From Pseudomonadota bacterium (GTDB lineage Bacteria; Desulfobacterota; Desulfarculia; Desulfarculales; Desulfarculaceae), in NCBI GenBank assembly GCA_018896025.1, contig JAHIND010000016.1:1-64000 (forward strand): a stretch of DNA of 64,000 bases, written 5' to 3'. Of the stretch, positions 1 to 7,330 are shown in pieces. The position numbers and the translations under genes are program-made. Positions within the stretch are counted from its first letter, which is position 1, and the number at the start of each line of letters is the position of its first letter. The notes beneath the pieces were generated by a model. The model made no database searches. It was not told the origin of the DNA and worked only from the letters and a program-made list of their open reading frames with translations.

Positions 1-1
1 C

Positions 2-250
2 GGCTGGATCAACTCCAAGACCGACCTGGGCCACAGCGCCTGCATCATGACCGCCAGCGGGGCCAACGCCCGCTTGTTCGCCCGCGAGGTGAACGTGGGC
101 AACGTGGGCATCAACGTGGGCGTTCCCCAGCCCTACGCCTTCTTCCCCTTGGGAAGCAAGCGCAAGAGCTTCCTGGGCGCGGCCAAGTCCCGTCTGGCCT
201 CCATGCGCCTGTTCCTGGACGAAAGAACCGTTACCGCCCGCTGGGTGTAG
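2..250 (+). CDS. Methylmalonate-semialdehyde-type aldehyde dehydrogenase, 3' end
   Basis: Partial: the reading frame is open from the left edge and ends at TAG 248-250, giving the last 82 residues. The tail includes REVNVGNVGINVGVP and then FFPLGSKRKSFLG, the pattern at the C-terminus of CoA-acylating methylmalonate-semialdehyde dehydrogenases (MmsA), where the VGINV strand precedes a proline-rich PxPFFPFGG-like loop. The known family role is NAD- and CoA-dependent oxidation of malonate/methylmalonate semialdehyde to acetyl-/propionyl-CoA. Only the C-terminus is visible, so substrate cannot be judged. A terminator follows, so it is probably not co-transcribed with the next operon. Confidence 0.7.
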   Translation, partial: GWINSKTDLGHSACIMTASGANARLFAREVNVGNVGINVGVPQPYAFFPLGSKRKSFLGAAKSRLASMRLFLDERTVTARWV

Positions 251-289
251 GGTTATTTGCAATGTGAACATATAATATTTAGTCCTTCA

Positions 290-332
290 ACACCGCCGCT
301 TCGCCGCAATTGGCAAGGCAGCGGTGTTTTTT
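290..332 (+). terminator. Rho-independent terminator after the aldehyde dehydrogenase
   Basis: ACACCGC (290-296) pairs with GCGGTGT (321-327), followed by a run of T to 332. The loop is long (24 bases) and could fold further. It lies 40 bases after the stop codon. Confidence 0.6.
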
Positions 333-402
333 GTTATACACTCCGAAAATTCAGAATATATGGTTGCCTGACAACCTGAAATGTGGGATTCTTGGCAAGA
401 AT
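331..402 (+). promoter_or_regulatory. Candidate promoter and two operator palindromes of the redox operon
   Basis: A weak promoter can be drawn: TTGTTA (331-336), 17 bases, GAATAT (354-359). Just downstream are two perfect inverted repeats: GGTTG-CCTGA-CAACC (362-376) and ATTCTTG-G-CAAGAAT (388-402). GntR/FadR-type regulators of lactate and glycolate oxidase operons commonly bind short repeats of this shape; assigning this family is inference. The remainder of the 425-base gap (251-675) holds no convincing gene. Confidence 0.4.
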
Positions 403-675
403 TGAAGAGCGTCTGGAGGGCGGCCAGGGAGTGGCCCCAGCCGGGGAAAATGGTATTACTAAAAGAAAATACTGATTTTATTTGCCCTGGCGGCCTCTAC
501 AAAGTAATCTTCAAAACTCAACTTGGGCTGTGTTGTGCCAAAGGCAGAAAAGCTTAGCCAGAGTCAAGGATAAGCATAACCGCATGGCGTTTCCCTGGCG
601 GCTGCCCCGGCGGCGATGCAAAACGCCGCTCAGAGACGCCGGTGCACGGGACGGCGATTTTACAAGAGGAAGTTG

Positions 676-2055
676 ATGGATCAGCGGGACAAAGAGGCCA
701 TTAGGGAGATAGTCGGCGAGGATCACTTCAGCGATGAGTTGATCGACCTGGTGTCTTATTCCTACGACAGCTCGGACCATGACCACCGGCCCGATTGCGC
801 GGCGTACCCGGCCGACAGCGAACAGATCAGCCGAATCATGCAATTGGCCAACGAGCGCGGCTTCGCGGTGGTTCCCCGGGGCGCGGGCACCAGCCTGGCC
901 GGCAGCGCGGTGCCCATCAACGGCGGCTTGGTCCTGGACATGGTGCGCATGAACCGCATCCTGGATATCCGCATCCCTGACCGCCAGGTGGTGGTGCAGC
1001 CGGGGGTGGTCTATGCGGCCCTGCAAAAAGCTCTGGCCCCCTCGGGCTTCTGCTTTCCACCCGACCCGGCCAGCGGCAAGGTCTGCACCCTGGGCGGCAA
1101 CGTGGCCACCAACGCGGGCGGCATCCGGGGAGCCAAATACGGCGTCACCCGTGACTACGTCCTGGCCCTGGAGGTGGTGCTGCCCGACGGGCGCATCATG
1201 CACACCGGCACCAAGTGCATGAAATCCGCTTCGGGCCTGGACCTTACCCGCATGTTCGTGGGCTCGGAAGGGGTGTTGGGGGTCATCACCGAGATCACCC
1301 TGAAGATCAACCCCATGCCCACGGCCTCCCGCACCGCCCTGGCCAGCTTCGAGACCCTCAGGCAGGCCGGGCAGGCGGTGACCGACATCATGCATTCGGG
1401 CATCCTGCCCAGCGTGCTGGAGATCATGGAAGAGAACACCATCAGGGTGTTGCGCGAAAACTACGGCGCGGATCTGCCCGATGTGGCGGCGCTGCTGTTG
1501 GTGGAGACCGACGGCTACACCGACGCCGAGGCCGAATACGGCATGCAAAAGGTGGTGGCCGCCTTCGCTGCCAACCAGGCCAAGACCGTGAGCCAGGCCA
1601 AGGACCGGGCCGAGGCCGAGAAGCTTTGGGCCATCCGCCGGGCGGCGGGCAGCGTGGCCGGTGGCCTGCGCCCCAACAACCTCTCCGAGGACGTGACCGT
1701 GCCCATCTCCAAGGTGCCCGACCTGCTGGAGGGCATCCAGAAGCTCATGGAGGGGCACAAGTACCCCTTCGTGATCTTCGGTCACGCCGGGGACGGCAAC
1801 CTGCATCCCAAGATCATGTTCGACGGCTCCGACCCGGAACAGGTCAAGGAGGTGCACCAGATCGCCGAGCAGATGTTCAAACTCACCTGCGGGCTGGGCG
1901 GCACCCTGACCGGCGAGCACGGCATCGGCCTGGCCAAGGCCCCCTATATGCGCCTGGAGCACGAGGAGATGGCCATGGAGATGATGCGCCTACTCAAGCG
2001 CACCCTGGACCCCAACAACGTGCTCAATCCCGGCAAGATGGCCCTGGACGACTAA
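676..2055 (+). CDS. FAD-linked 2-hydroxyacid dehydrogenase, GlcD/D-lactate dehydrogenase family
   Basis: 459 aa. The N-terminal half is a PCMH/FAD_binding_4 domain (VVPRGAGTSLAGSAVP, GGNVATNAGG, FVGSEGVLGVITEITL). The C-terminal FAD-oxidase_C domain carries HAGDGNLHP and LTGEHGIGLAK and ends LNPGKM. Family members oxidise glycolate, D-lactate or related 2-hydroxyacids and pass electrons from FAD to an Fe-S partner. The ATG at 676 is chosen over an upstream in-frame ATG (616) because AGAGGAAG lies just before it and the extra residues are arginine-rich nonsense. It is the first gene of a six-gene operon; the next gene encodes the expected Fe-S partner. The substrate cannot be read from sequence. 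Confidence 0.85.
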   Translation: MDQRDKEAIREIVGEDHFSDELIDLVSYSYDSSDHDHRPDCAAYPADSEQISRIMQLANERGFAVVPRGAGTSLAGSAVPINGGLVLDMVRMNRILDIRIPDRQVVVQPGVVYAALQKALAPSGFCFPPDPASGKVCTLGGNVATNAGGIRGAKYGVTRDYVLALEVVLPDGRIMHTGTKCMKSASGLDLTRMFVGSEGVLGVITEITLKINPMPTASRTALASFETLRQAGQAVTDIMHSGILPSVLEIMEENTIRVLRENYGADLPDVAALLLVETDGYTDAEAEYGMQKVVAAFAANQAKTVSQAKDRAEAEKLWAIRRAAGSVAGGLRPNNLSEDVTVPISKVPDLLEGIQKLMEGHKYPFVIFGHAGDGNLHPKIMFDGSDPEQVKEVHQIAEQMFKLTCGLGGTLTGEHGIGLAKAPYMRLEHEEMAMEMMRLLKRTLDPNNVLNPGKMALDD

Positions 2056-2133
2056 GCGCCACGACAAGCACGGCAGCTTGACTTTACATGGGAAACGACA
2101 GCCCTCAGTGGGTGTGATTACAGTGGAAAAAAG

Positions 2134-3234
2134 ATGACCAGCGAAAAACATCCCCTGCTAGAGAAGTTCACCGAACAGATTCAGCACTGCACTCGCTGTG
2201 GTTTTTGCCAGGCTCACTGCCCGGTTTTCGGGGCCACCGGACGCCCGGCCCTGAACGCCAGGGGCAAAATGCTTCTATTGAAGGAAGTGCTGGCCGGCAA
2301 GCTCGAACTCAACCAGGAACTGGTGGATTCGCTGTTCCAGTGCACCACCTGCGCCTCCTGCGCCACCAACTGCCCCTCCGGGGTGGACGTGCCAGCCATC
2401 ATCAAGGCGGCCCGCCAGGAAATGGTGGGCCTGGGCACCTGCCACCCGGCCTTCAGCGGCATGAATCAGGTGTTGGACGATTACGACAACATCTACGCCG
2501 AGGACGAGCCCGAGGATTTCGACCGTGAGCGCGGCAAGCAGGCCGAGGTGGTCTATTTCATCGGCTGCGTGGGCCAGTACCGGGAAGAGGACGCCACCGA
2601 GGCGGCCCTGGATTTGCTGGACCACCTGGAGGTGGACTACACCCTCATCGACGAGGTGTGCTGCTCCGGGGTGCTGGAGGACGTGGGCTTCAGCATCAAG
2701 CCCGCCCTGGCCGAGAAGAATATAGAGCGCATACTGGCCACCGGGGCCAAGACTCTGGTTACCGGTTGCCCCTATTGCTACCGCACCTTCAACGGCAAGG
2801 AAATCTACGCGCCGCTGAGGGAGGCGGGGCTGGAGATCCTGCACTTCAGCCAGTTCCTGGCCCGCCAGGACCTCGGGGTGAGCACCGACCTCAAGGTGAC
2901 CTACCACGACCCCTGCGACCTGGGTCGCCACTGCGGCATCTACGAGGAGCCGCGCAAGACCATCAAGGCCCTGGCCCCAAATTTCGTGGAGATGCCCTCC
3001 AACCACGCCAACGCCCTGTGCTGCGGGGCCGGGGGCGGAGTGCGCGGGGCCTACGCCAAGAACTCCCTGGCCATGGCCCGCAAGCGCCTGGCCGAGGTGG
3101 AGGAGGTCGGGGCGGACATTTTATTGACTGAGTGCAACTCCTGCGTGCACAATTTGGCCAACGCCAAGCTCCGCGCCCAGAAGTTCCAGGTCATGACCAC
3201 GGCGCAATTCATCATGGAATTGCTGGAAGACTAG
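2134..3234 (+). CDS. Iron-sulfur oxidoreductase, GlcF/HdrD-like with two CCG domains
   Basis: 366 aa, soluble. The N-terminus has two [4Fe-4S] ferredoxin motifs, CTRCGFCQAHCPVF and CTTCASCATNCPSG. Two CCG (cysteine-rich) domains follow: the first with GCVGQY, CCSGVLEDVG and GCPYCY, the second with DPCDLGRHCG, LCCGAGGGVRG and CNSC. The first CCG motif has an extra serine (CCSG). CCG domains bind the non-cubane cluster that splits disulfides in HdrB/HdrD, or relay electrons in GlcF and LldE. It probably takes electrons from the flavoprotein encoded 78 bases upstream. A second protein of the same architecture lies three genes on. Confidence 0.85.
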   Translation: MTSEKHPLLEKFTEQIQHCTRCGFCQAHCPVFGATGRPALNARGKMLLLKEVLAGKLELNQELVDSLFQCTTCASCATNCPSGVDVPAIIKAARQEMVGLGTCHPAFSGMNQVLDDYDNIYAEDEPEDFDRERGKQAEVVYFIGCVGQYREEDATEAALDLLDHLEVDYTLIDEVCCSGVLEDVGFSIKPALAEKNIERILATGAKTLVTGCPYCYRTFNGKEIYAPLREAGLEILHFSQFLARQDLGVSTDLKVTYHDPCDLGRHCGIYEEPRKTIKALAPNFVEMPSNHANALCCGAGGGVRGAYAKNSLAMARKRLAEVEEVGADILLTECNSCVHNLANAKLRAQKFQVMTTAQFIMELLED

Positions 3235-3263
3235 CCCGGCGGCCAGGCGAAGGAAGTCCATCT

Positions 3264-4556
3264 ATGAATCTTCACCCCCGCAAATCCCGCGTGGGCGCGG
3301 CTTACCGGGAAGCAAACCCTCTCCTATGGCTGGGGACCGTTCTGTTCCTGGGGGCTTTGCTCTGGTTGTGGGGCGGGGTTTCCTGGGCATCGGAAAGCGC
3401 CGGAGCGACGGACAACCAGACCTGCCTGATCTGCCATCAAAAAGAGGGCTTGGACGACGGGGCGGGCAAGGACCTGGGCCCCCACCAGGGCCTGAGTTGC
3501 CTGGACTGCCACCAGGGAGCCCAGCGCTATCCCCATGAAGAAATCAAGCTGGCTTCCTGCCTGAACTGCCACACGCCGCATACCGAGGCCACCACCGGCG
3601 ACCTGCACGCCGGATTCAGTTGCGAGGCCTGTCACTGGGCCGGAAGCGGCCAAAAGCCTCACCTGCTGGCCTCCACCCAAAGGCCGCAGTCCTGCCGCCG
3701 CTGCCACTTCGCGGGCAACGCCGCCGGGGCTCCGGCCACGGTGCTGCCCGCCAAGGGCGCGCTTTGCCTGGTCTGCCACACCGCCACCCTGAGCCTGCCG
3801 GACTGGCCCTCGCGCCTGGCCCTTGCCGGGTTCCTGTTGGGCCTGCTGGCCTCCTTGGGCTTCTGGTTCAGCGGCGGCGGCCAGGGACCGGCCTCCAAGG
3901 CGTTGCACAAGGACCACCAGGGCGGCGGCTTCGGCCATGGGGCGGCGGCCCTGTTGCTGGACGGTTTGCTGCAAAGGCGTCTGTGGCGGCTCTCTCCGGG
4001 CCGCTGGCTGGTGCACGCCCTGATGGTGCTGCCTTTCGTGGCCCGCATGCTCTGGGCCCTGCTGGCCCTGGTGCTCAGCTATGCCCAGCCGGGGGCCGAC
4101 CTGACCCAGGCCATGCTGGGCAAAAACTATCCCGCCACCGCCTTGTTCTTCGACCTCACCGGCCTGTTGGTGCTGGCCGGGGCGGCGCTGGCCATCATGC
4201 GGCGGGCGCTGCGGGGAGGGGCCAAGCTGCCCGGGCTGCCCGGACCAGACTGGACAGGCATGGGCCTGTTGGCGGCGGTGGTGATCAGCGGATTCATAAC
4301 CGAGGCGGCGCGCCTGGCCCTTACCGGTGTACCGGAAGGCTCCTGGGCCTTCCTGGGCTGGGCCCTCAGCGGGCTGTTCAGCGCCGGGCCGGGCCTGCAA
4401 ACCGCCTACGGTTACCTTTGGTACGCCCACGCCATTCTTTTTGCGGCTTTTGTGGTCTATCTGCCTTTCAGCCGCATGAAGCACATTCTGCTGGCCCCCT
4501 TGAACCTGGCCATCAAGGCGGCGCGCGGCGAGGGGCAAAAGGCTGCCGACAAGTAG
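3264..4556 (+). CDS. Hexaheme cytochrome c fused to a NarI/DsrM-like membrane domain
   Basis: 430 aa. After a cytoplasmic start and one membrane anchor or uncleaved signal (residues 19-42) come six CxxCH haem motifs (about 54, 79, 99, 120, 144, 168). Residues 183 to the end are polytopic, with about five hydrophobic spans. These include VVISGFITEAARLAL and end YLPFSRMKHILLAPLN, the pattern of NarI/DsrM-type b-haem quinone-interacting subunits. I infer that it connects the cytoplasmic Fe-S proteins encoded on either side to the quinone pool and to periplasmic haem. ATG 3264 is used because upstream in-frame codons only shadow the previous gene; AGGAAG precedes it. Confidence 0.75.
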   Translation: MNLHPRKSRVGAAYREANPLLWLGTVLFLGALLWLWGGVSWASESAGATDNQTCLICHQKEGLDDGAGKDLGPHQGLSCLDCHQGAQRYPHEEIKLASCLNCHTPHTEATTGDLHAGFSCEACHWAGSGQKPHLLASTQRPQSCRRCHFAGNAAGAPATVLPAKGALCLVCHTATLSLPDWPSRLALAGFLLGLLASLGFWFSGGGQGPASKALHKDHQGGGFGHGAAALLLDGLLQRRLWRLSPGRWLVHALMVLPFVARMLWALLALVLSYAQPGADLTQAMLGKNYPATALFFDLTGLLVLAGAALAIMRRALRGGAKLPGLPGPDWTGMGLLAAVVISGFITEAARLALTGVPEGSWAFLGWALSGLFSAGPGLQTAYGYLWYAHAILFAAFVVYLPFSRMKHILLAPLNLAIKAARGEGQKAADK

Positions 4557-4618
4557 GCGGGGCGATGCGCCGGAGGTAGGGCAGCCCGCATAAATTAACC
4601 TTAATTGAGGACAAGATC

Positions 4619-5044
4619 ATGGAGATAGGCGGCTACAACTTTCCCGACGAGCTTTACTACGACCCCGAGCATTTTTGGGTGCGCGTGGAGGGCGATGAGT
4701 TGGTCATGGGCATGGACGACTTCGCCCAGAAGCTGGCCGGCGAGATCGTGTACGTGCAACTGCCCAATGAAGGCAAAAAGCTCAAGAAGGGCAAGAAGCT
4801 GGCCAAGGTGGAGTCCGGTAAGTGGCTGGGCAAGGTCCTGTCGCCGGTCAACGGTGAGCTGATCGCGGTCAACGAGGACCTGGAGCTGAAGCCCGAGCTT
4901 ATCAACCAGGACTGCTACGGCGCGGGATGGATGTACCGCCTCAAGGCCGACGACCTCAGCGAGCTTGGCGACCTGCTGAAGGGGGCCGAAGCGGTGGAGC
5001 CCTGGGTCAACGAAGAGATCGCCAAGCACGCCCAAGAGGGATAA
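4619..5044 (+). CDS. GcvH-like lipoyl carrier protein
   Basis: 141 aa. It matches glycine-cleavage H protein throughout, with the lipoylation loop VESGKWLGKVLSPVNGE. Lys68 corresponds to the modified lysine of the canonical ESVKAxSD loop. No gcvT or gcvP lies nearby. Instead it sits between a membrane cytochrome and a second HdrD-like protein, followed by a lipoate-ligase homologue. H-like proteins dedicated to redox (LbpA) are known from sulfur-oxidising sHdr systems, and I infer an analogous role here: a swinging dithiol/disulfide presented to CCG-domain proteins. The sequence is lysine-rich around residues 53-63. Confidence 0.85.
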   Translation: MEIGGYNFPDELYYDPEHFWVRVEGDELVMGMDDFAQKLAGEIVYVQLPNEGKKLKKGKKLAKVESGKWLGKVLSPVNGELIAVNEDLELKPELINQDCYGAGWMYRLKADDLSELGDLLKGAEAVEPWVNEEIAKHAQEG

Positions 5045-5058
5045 GCGGAGAGCGCACC

Positions 5059-6246
5059 TTGGACAACCGCCTCTACAGCAAGGGCCAGCTTTTATCCATG
5101 GAGGCCTGCACCGGTTGCGCGGCCTGCGCCGAGGCCTGTCCGGCGGTGAACGCCTCGGGCGACGGCGAGCTGTCGGGCCTGTACCGCCTGGACTGGCGTC
5201 GGCGAGCGGGCAAGGCCGGGGCGGGCTGGCTGCGCCGTCTGTTCGGCGGCAAGCCGCCCAGCGAAAGACAGTGGAAGGCCTTTTCCGACACGGTGTTCCG
5301 CTGCACCCTTTGCGGCAACTGCACCGAGGTGTGCCCGGCGGGCATCGGGCTCAAGGACCTGTGGCTGAGCCTGCGCCAGGAGCTGGTGGAGCGGGAGGCC
5401 TATCCGCCCAAGGTGGACCTGATCCGCGACAACCTGACCGAGAGCCACAACGTTTTCGGCGAGGAGCAGGACGAGCGGGCCGAGTGGGTGGAGGACATGG
5501 ACGAGCCGCCCGACGACCTCTATCTCAAGGACCAGGCCGAGGTGGTCTACTTCACCGGTTGCGTGGCCTCCTTCTTCCCCCTGGCCCAGCAGATCCCGGT
5601 GGCCCTGGCCGAGGTGCTGGAGGCGGCCCAGGTGGACTTCACCCTCCTGGGCGAAGAAGAGTGGTGCTGCGGTTTCCCCCTGTTGGGAGCTGGCGACCTG
5701 GCCGGTGCCAAGGCCATGATCGAGCACAACCTGGAGGCCGTGGCCGACAAGGGTGCCAAGGAGGTGGTGTTCGCCTGCCCCTCCTGTTACATGATGTGGC
5801 GCGAGCACTACCCCACCGATCTCAAGCTGAGCCACGCCACCCAATATTTGGACCGGCTGGTGGCTCAGGGCCGCTTGCCCTTGCGTGAGCGGGCCATGAC
5901 CGTGACCTACCACGACCCTTGCGACCTGGGCCGGGCGGCGCGGGTTTTCGAGGCCCCTCGCCGCTTGATCCGCGCCTTGCCGGGAATTAAGCTGGTGGAG
6001 CTGGCCGACAACCGCGAGAACTGCCTGTGCTGCGGCGGCGGCGGCAATCTGGAGATGATCGACCAGGAGCTCAATGCCGAGATCGCCCGGCGCAAGGTGG
6101 ACCAGGTATTGGCCACCGGAGCCGAGGCGGTGGTCAGCGGCTGCCAGCAATGCCTGCGCACCATGGTCACCCACGCCCGGCGCAACAAGCTGCCGCTCAA
6201 GGTGATGGACGTGGCCCAATTGGTGCGGGCCTCCCTGGACATCTAG
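5059..6246 (+). CDS. Second HdrD/GlcF-like iron-sulfur protein with two CCG domains
   Basis: 395 aa. The ferredoxin motifs CTGCAACAEACPA and CTLCGNCTEVCPAG are followed by two complete CCG domains (WCCGFPLLGAG...CPSCY; DPCDLGRAARVF...LCCGGGGNLEM...CQQC). Unlike the GlcF-like protein at 2134, its first CCG motif is canonical. The TTG at 5059 is chosen as start: GGAG lies about 8 bases upstream, 14 bases after the lipoyl-protein stop. The longer in-frame reading back to 4927 only shadows that gene. Its position directly after the lipoyl carrier makes lipoamide disulfide its most plausible substrate, which is inference by analogy with heterodisulfide reductase. Confidence 0.82.
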   Translation: MDNRLYSKGQLLSMEACTGCAACAEACPAVNASGDGELSGLYRLDWRRRAGKAGAGWLRRLFGGKPPSERQWKAFSDTVFRCTLCGNCTEVCPAGIGLKDLWLSLRQELVEREAYPPKVDLIRDNLTESHNVFGEEQDERAEWVEDMDEPPDDLYLKDQAEVVYFTGCVASFFPLAQQIPVALAEVLEAAQVDFTLLGEEEWCCGFPLLGAGDLAGAKAMIEHNLEAVADKGAKEVVFACPSCYMMWREHYPTDLKLSHATQYLDRLVAQGRLPLRERAMTVTYHDPCDLGRAARVFEAPRRLIRALPGIKLVELADNRENCLCCGGGGNLEMIDQELNAEIARRKVDQVLATGAEAVVSGCQQCLRTMVTHARRNKLPLKVMDVAQLVRASLDI

Positions 6247-6251
6247 ACCCC

Positions 6252-7235
6252 ATGCATCTGTACCGGCTGGGCACGGTCTCTTGGCAAGACTCCCAGCTGG
6301 CCTATCACGCCCTGGCCCACTTGGGCCGCCAGGGCCTCATCCTCTGCTCGCCCGCCGAGCCCTATGTTTCCGTGGGCTATTTTCAGGACCCGGCCCAGGA
6401 GCTTGACCTGGAGCACTGCTGCCGCAGCGGCCTGCCGGTTTTCCGCCGGGAGGTGGGCGGCGGCGCGGTGTACCTGGACCGGCACCAGCTTTTCTGGCAG
6501 GTGGTGCTACGGCGGGACCATCCCCTGGTCAGCCTGAACCGCGAGGCCTTTTACCGCCGTTTTCTGGCTCCGGTGCTGGGGGTGTACCGCGCCCTGGGGG
6601 TGGAGGCAAGGGTGGCCCCGGTGAACGACGTGGCCGTGGAACGGCGGCGCATCGCTGGCACCGGAGCAGGAGAGGTCGGCGACTGCGTGGTGTTCGTGGG
6701 CAACCTGATGCGCCGCTTCGACTGCGCGGCCATGGCCCAGGTTCTGCGCGCCCCGGACCCGGAGTTTCGCCGCAGCTTTCAGCAGTACATGGAAAGGGAG
6801 CTTACCTCCCTGCGCCGGGAACTGGGCGAGAAGCGGGAGGCCGCCCTGAGCGACGACGAGCTCTACGGCCTGCTGGCTCGGGAGTTCGCCTCAGTCATGG
6901 GGCCGCTGGAGCCGCATGATCTGGATGACGAGCTGCGTGGGGCCATGGAGCGCATCGGGCGGCGCATGCTCTCTCCGGCCTGGACCTACCAGCCCCGCCG
7001 GGCCCGGCCCCACCGCAAGGTGAAGGTGAGGGCGGGGCTGTATCTGCACCACTGGCTGCAAGAGTCTCCCCAGGGGCCGGTCGAGGCCCGCTTCATCAGC
7101 CTGGACGGCAAAGTGCTGGAGATCAGCCTGCGGGGGCCTGGTGGCAATTTTCCTCGGGAGGCGAGCGAATATCTATGCAACAGCGTGGCCGACCTGACCA
7201 AAGCCCTGTCGGCCATGGCTCCAGACCAGGATTGA
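6252..7235 (+). CDS. LplA/BPL-family lipoate ligase homologue, atypical active site
   Basis: 327 aa. The BPL/LplA/LipB fold is recognisable from PYVSVGYFQD, FRREVGGGAVYLD (the RRxTGGGAVYHD loop) and NDVAVERRRIAGTG. In true ligases the last motif reads NDxxxxGRKISG, and its lysine binds the lipoyl-adenylate; here Arg133 stands in its place. The C-terminus (from about residue 240) looks like an accessory domain. Five bases separate it from the preceding gene, so it is translationally linked to the lipoyl carrier operon. It may be a ligase specific for that carrier, an octanoyl/lipoyl transferase, or a non-catalytic chaperone. Confidence 0.7.
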   Translation: MHLYRLGTVSWQDSQLAYHALAHLGRQGLILCSPAEPYVSVGYFQDPAQELDLEHCCRSGLPVFRREVGGGAVYLDRHQLFWQVVLRRDHPLVSLNREAFYRRFLAPVLGVYRALGVEARVAPVNDVAVERRRIAGTGAGEVGDCVVFVGNLMRRFDCAAMAQVLRAPDPEFRRSFQQYMERELTSLRRELGEKREAALSDDELYGLLAREFASVMGPLEPHDLDDELRGAMERIGRRMLSPAWTYQPRRARPHRKVKVRAGLYLHHWLQESPQGPVEARFISLDGKVLEISLRGPGGNFPREASEYLCNSVADLTKALSAMAPDQD

Positions 7236-7330
7236 GCCTGCCTCTGGCGGCATGGTCCCGCCAGACGGGGTTGGCCTATCCCATCGCTCAGGCCGTATGG
7301 ACCTGAACTTCTATAACGCGGCTGACTGGC

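Noticed and set aside
482..676. 64-aa frame upstream of the GlcD-like gene
   Set aside because: No RBS and arginine-rich low-complexity end; it overlaps the leader of the operon.
511..1962. 483-aa open frame antisense to the GlcD-like gene
   Set aside because: Histidine/glycine/leucine-rich composition typical of the complementary strand of GC-rich genes; the plus-strand frame has clear FAD motifs.
4619..5044. Reading the H-like protein as part of a glycine cleavage system
   Set aside because: No gcvT, gcvP or lpd nearby; all neighbours are redox or lipoate genes.
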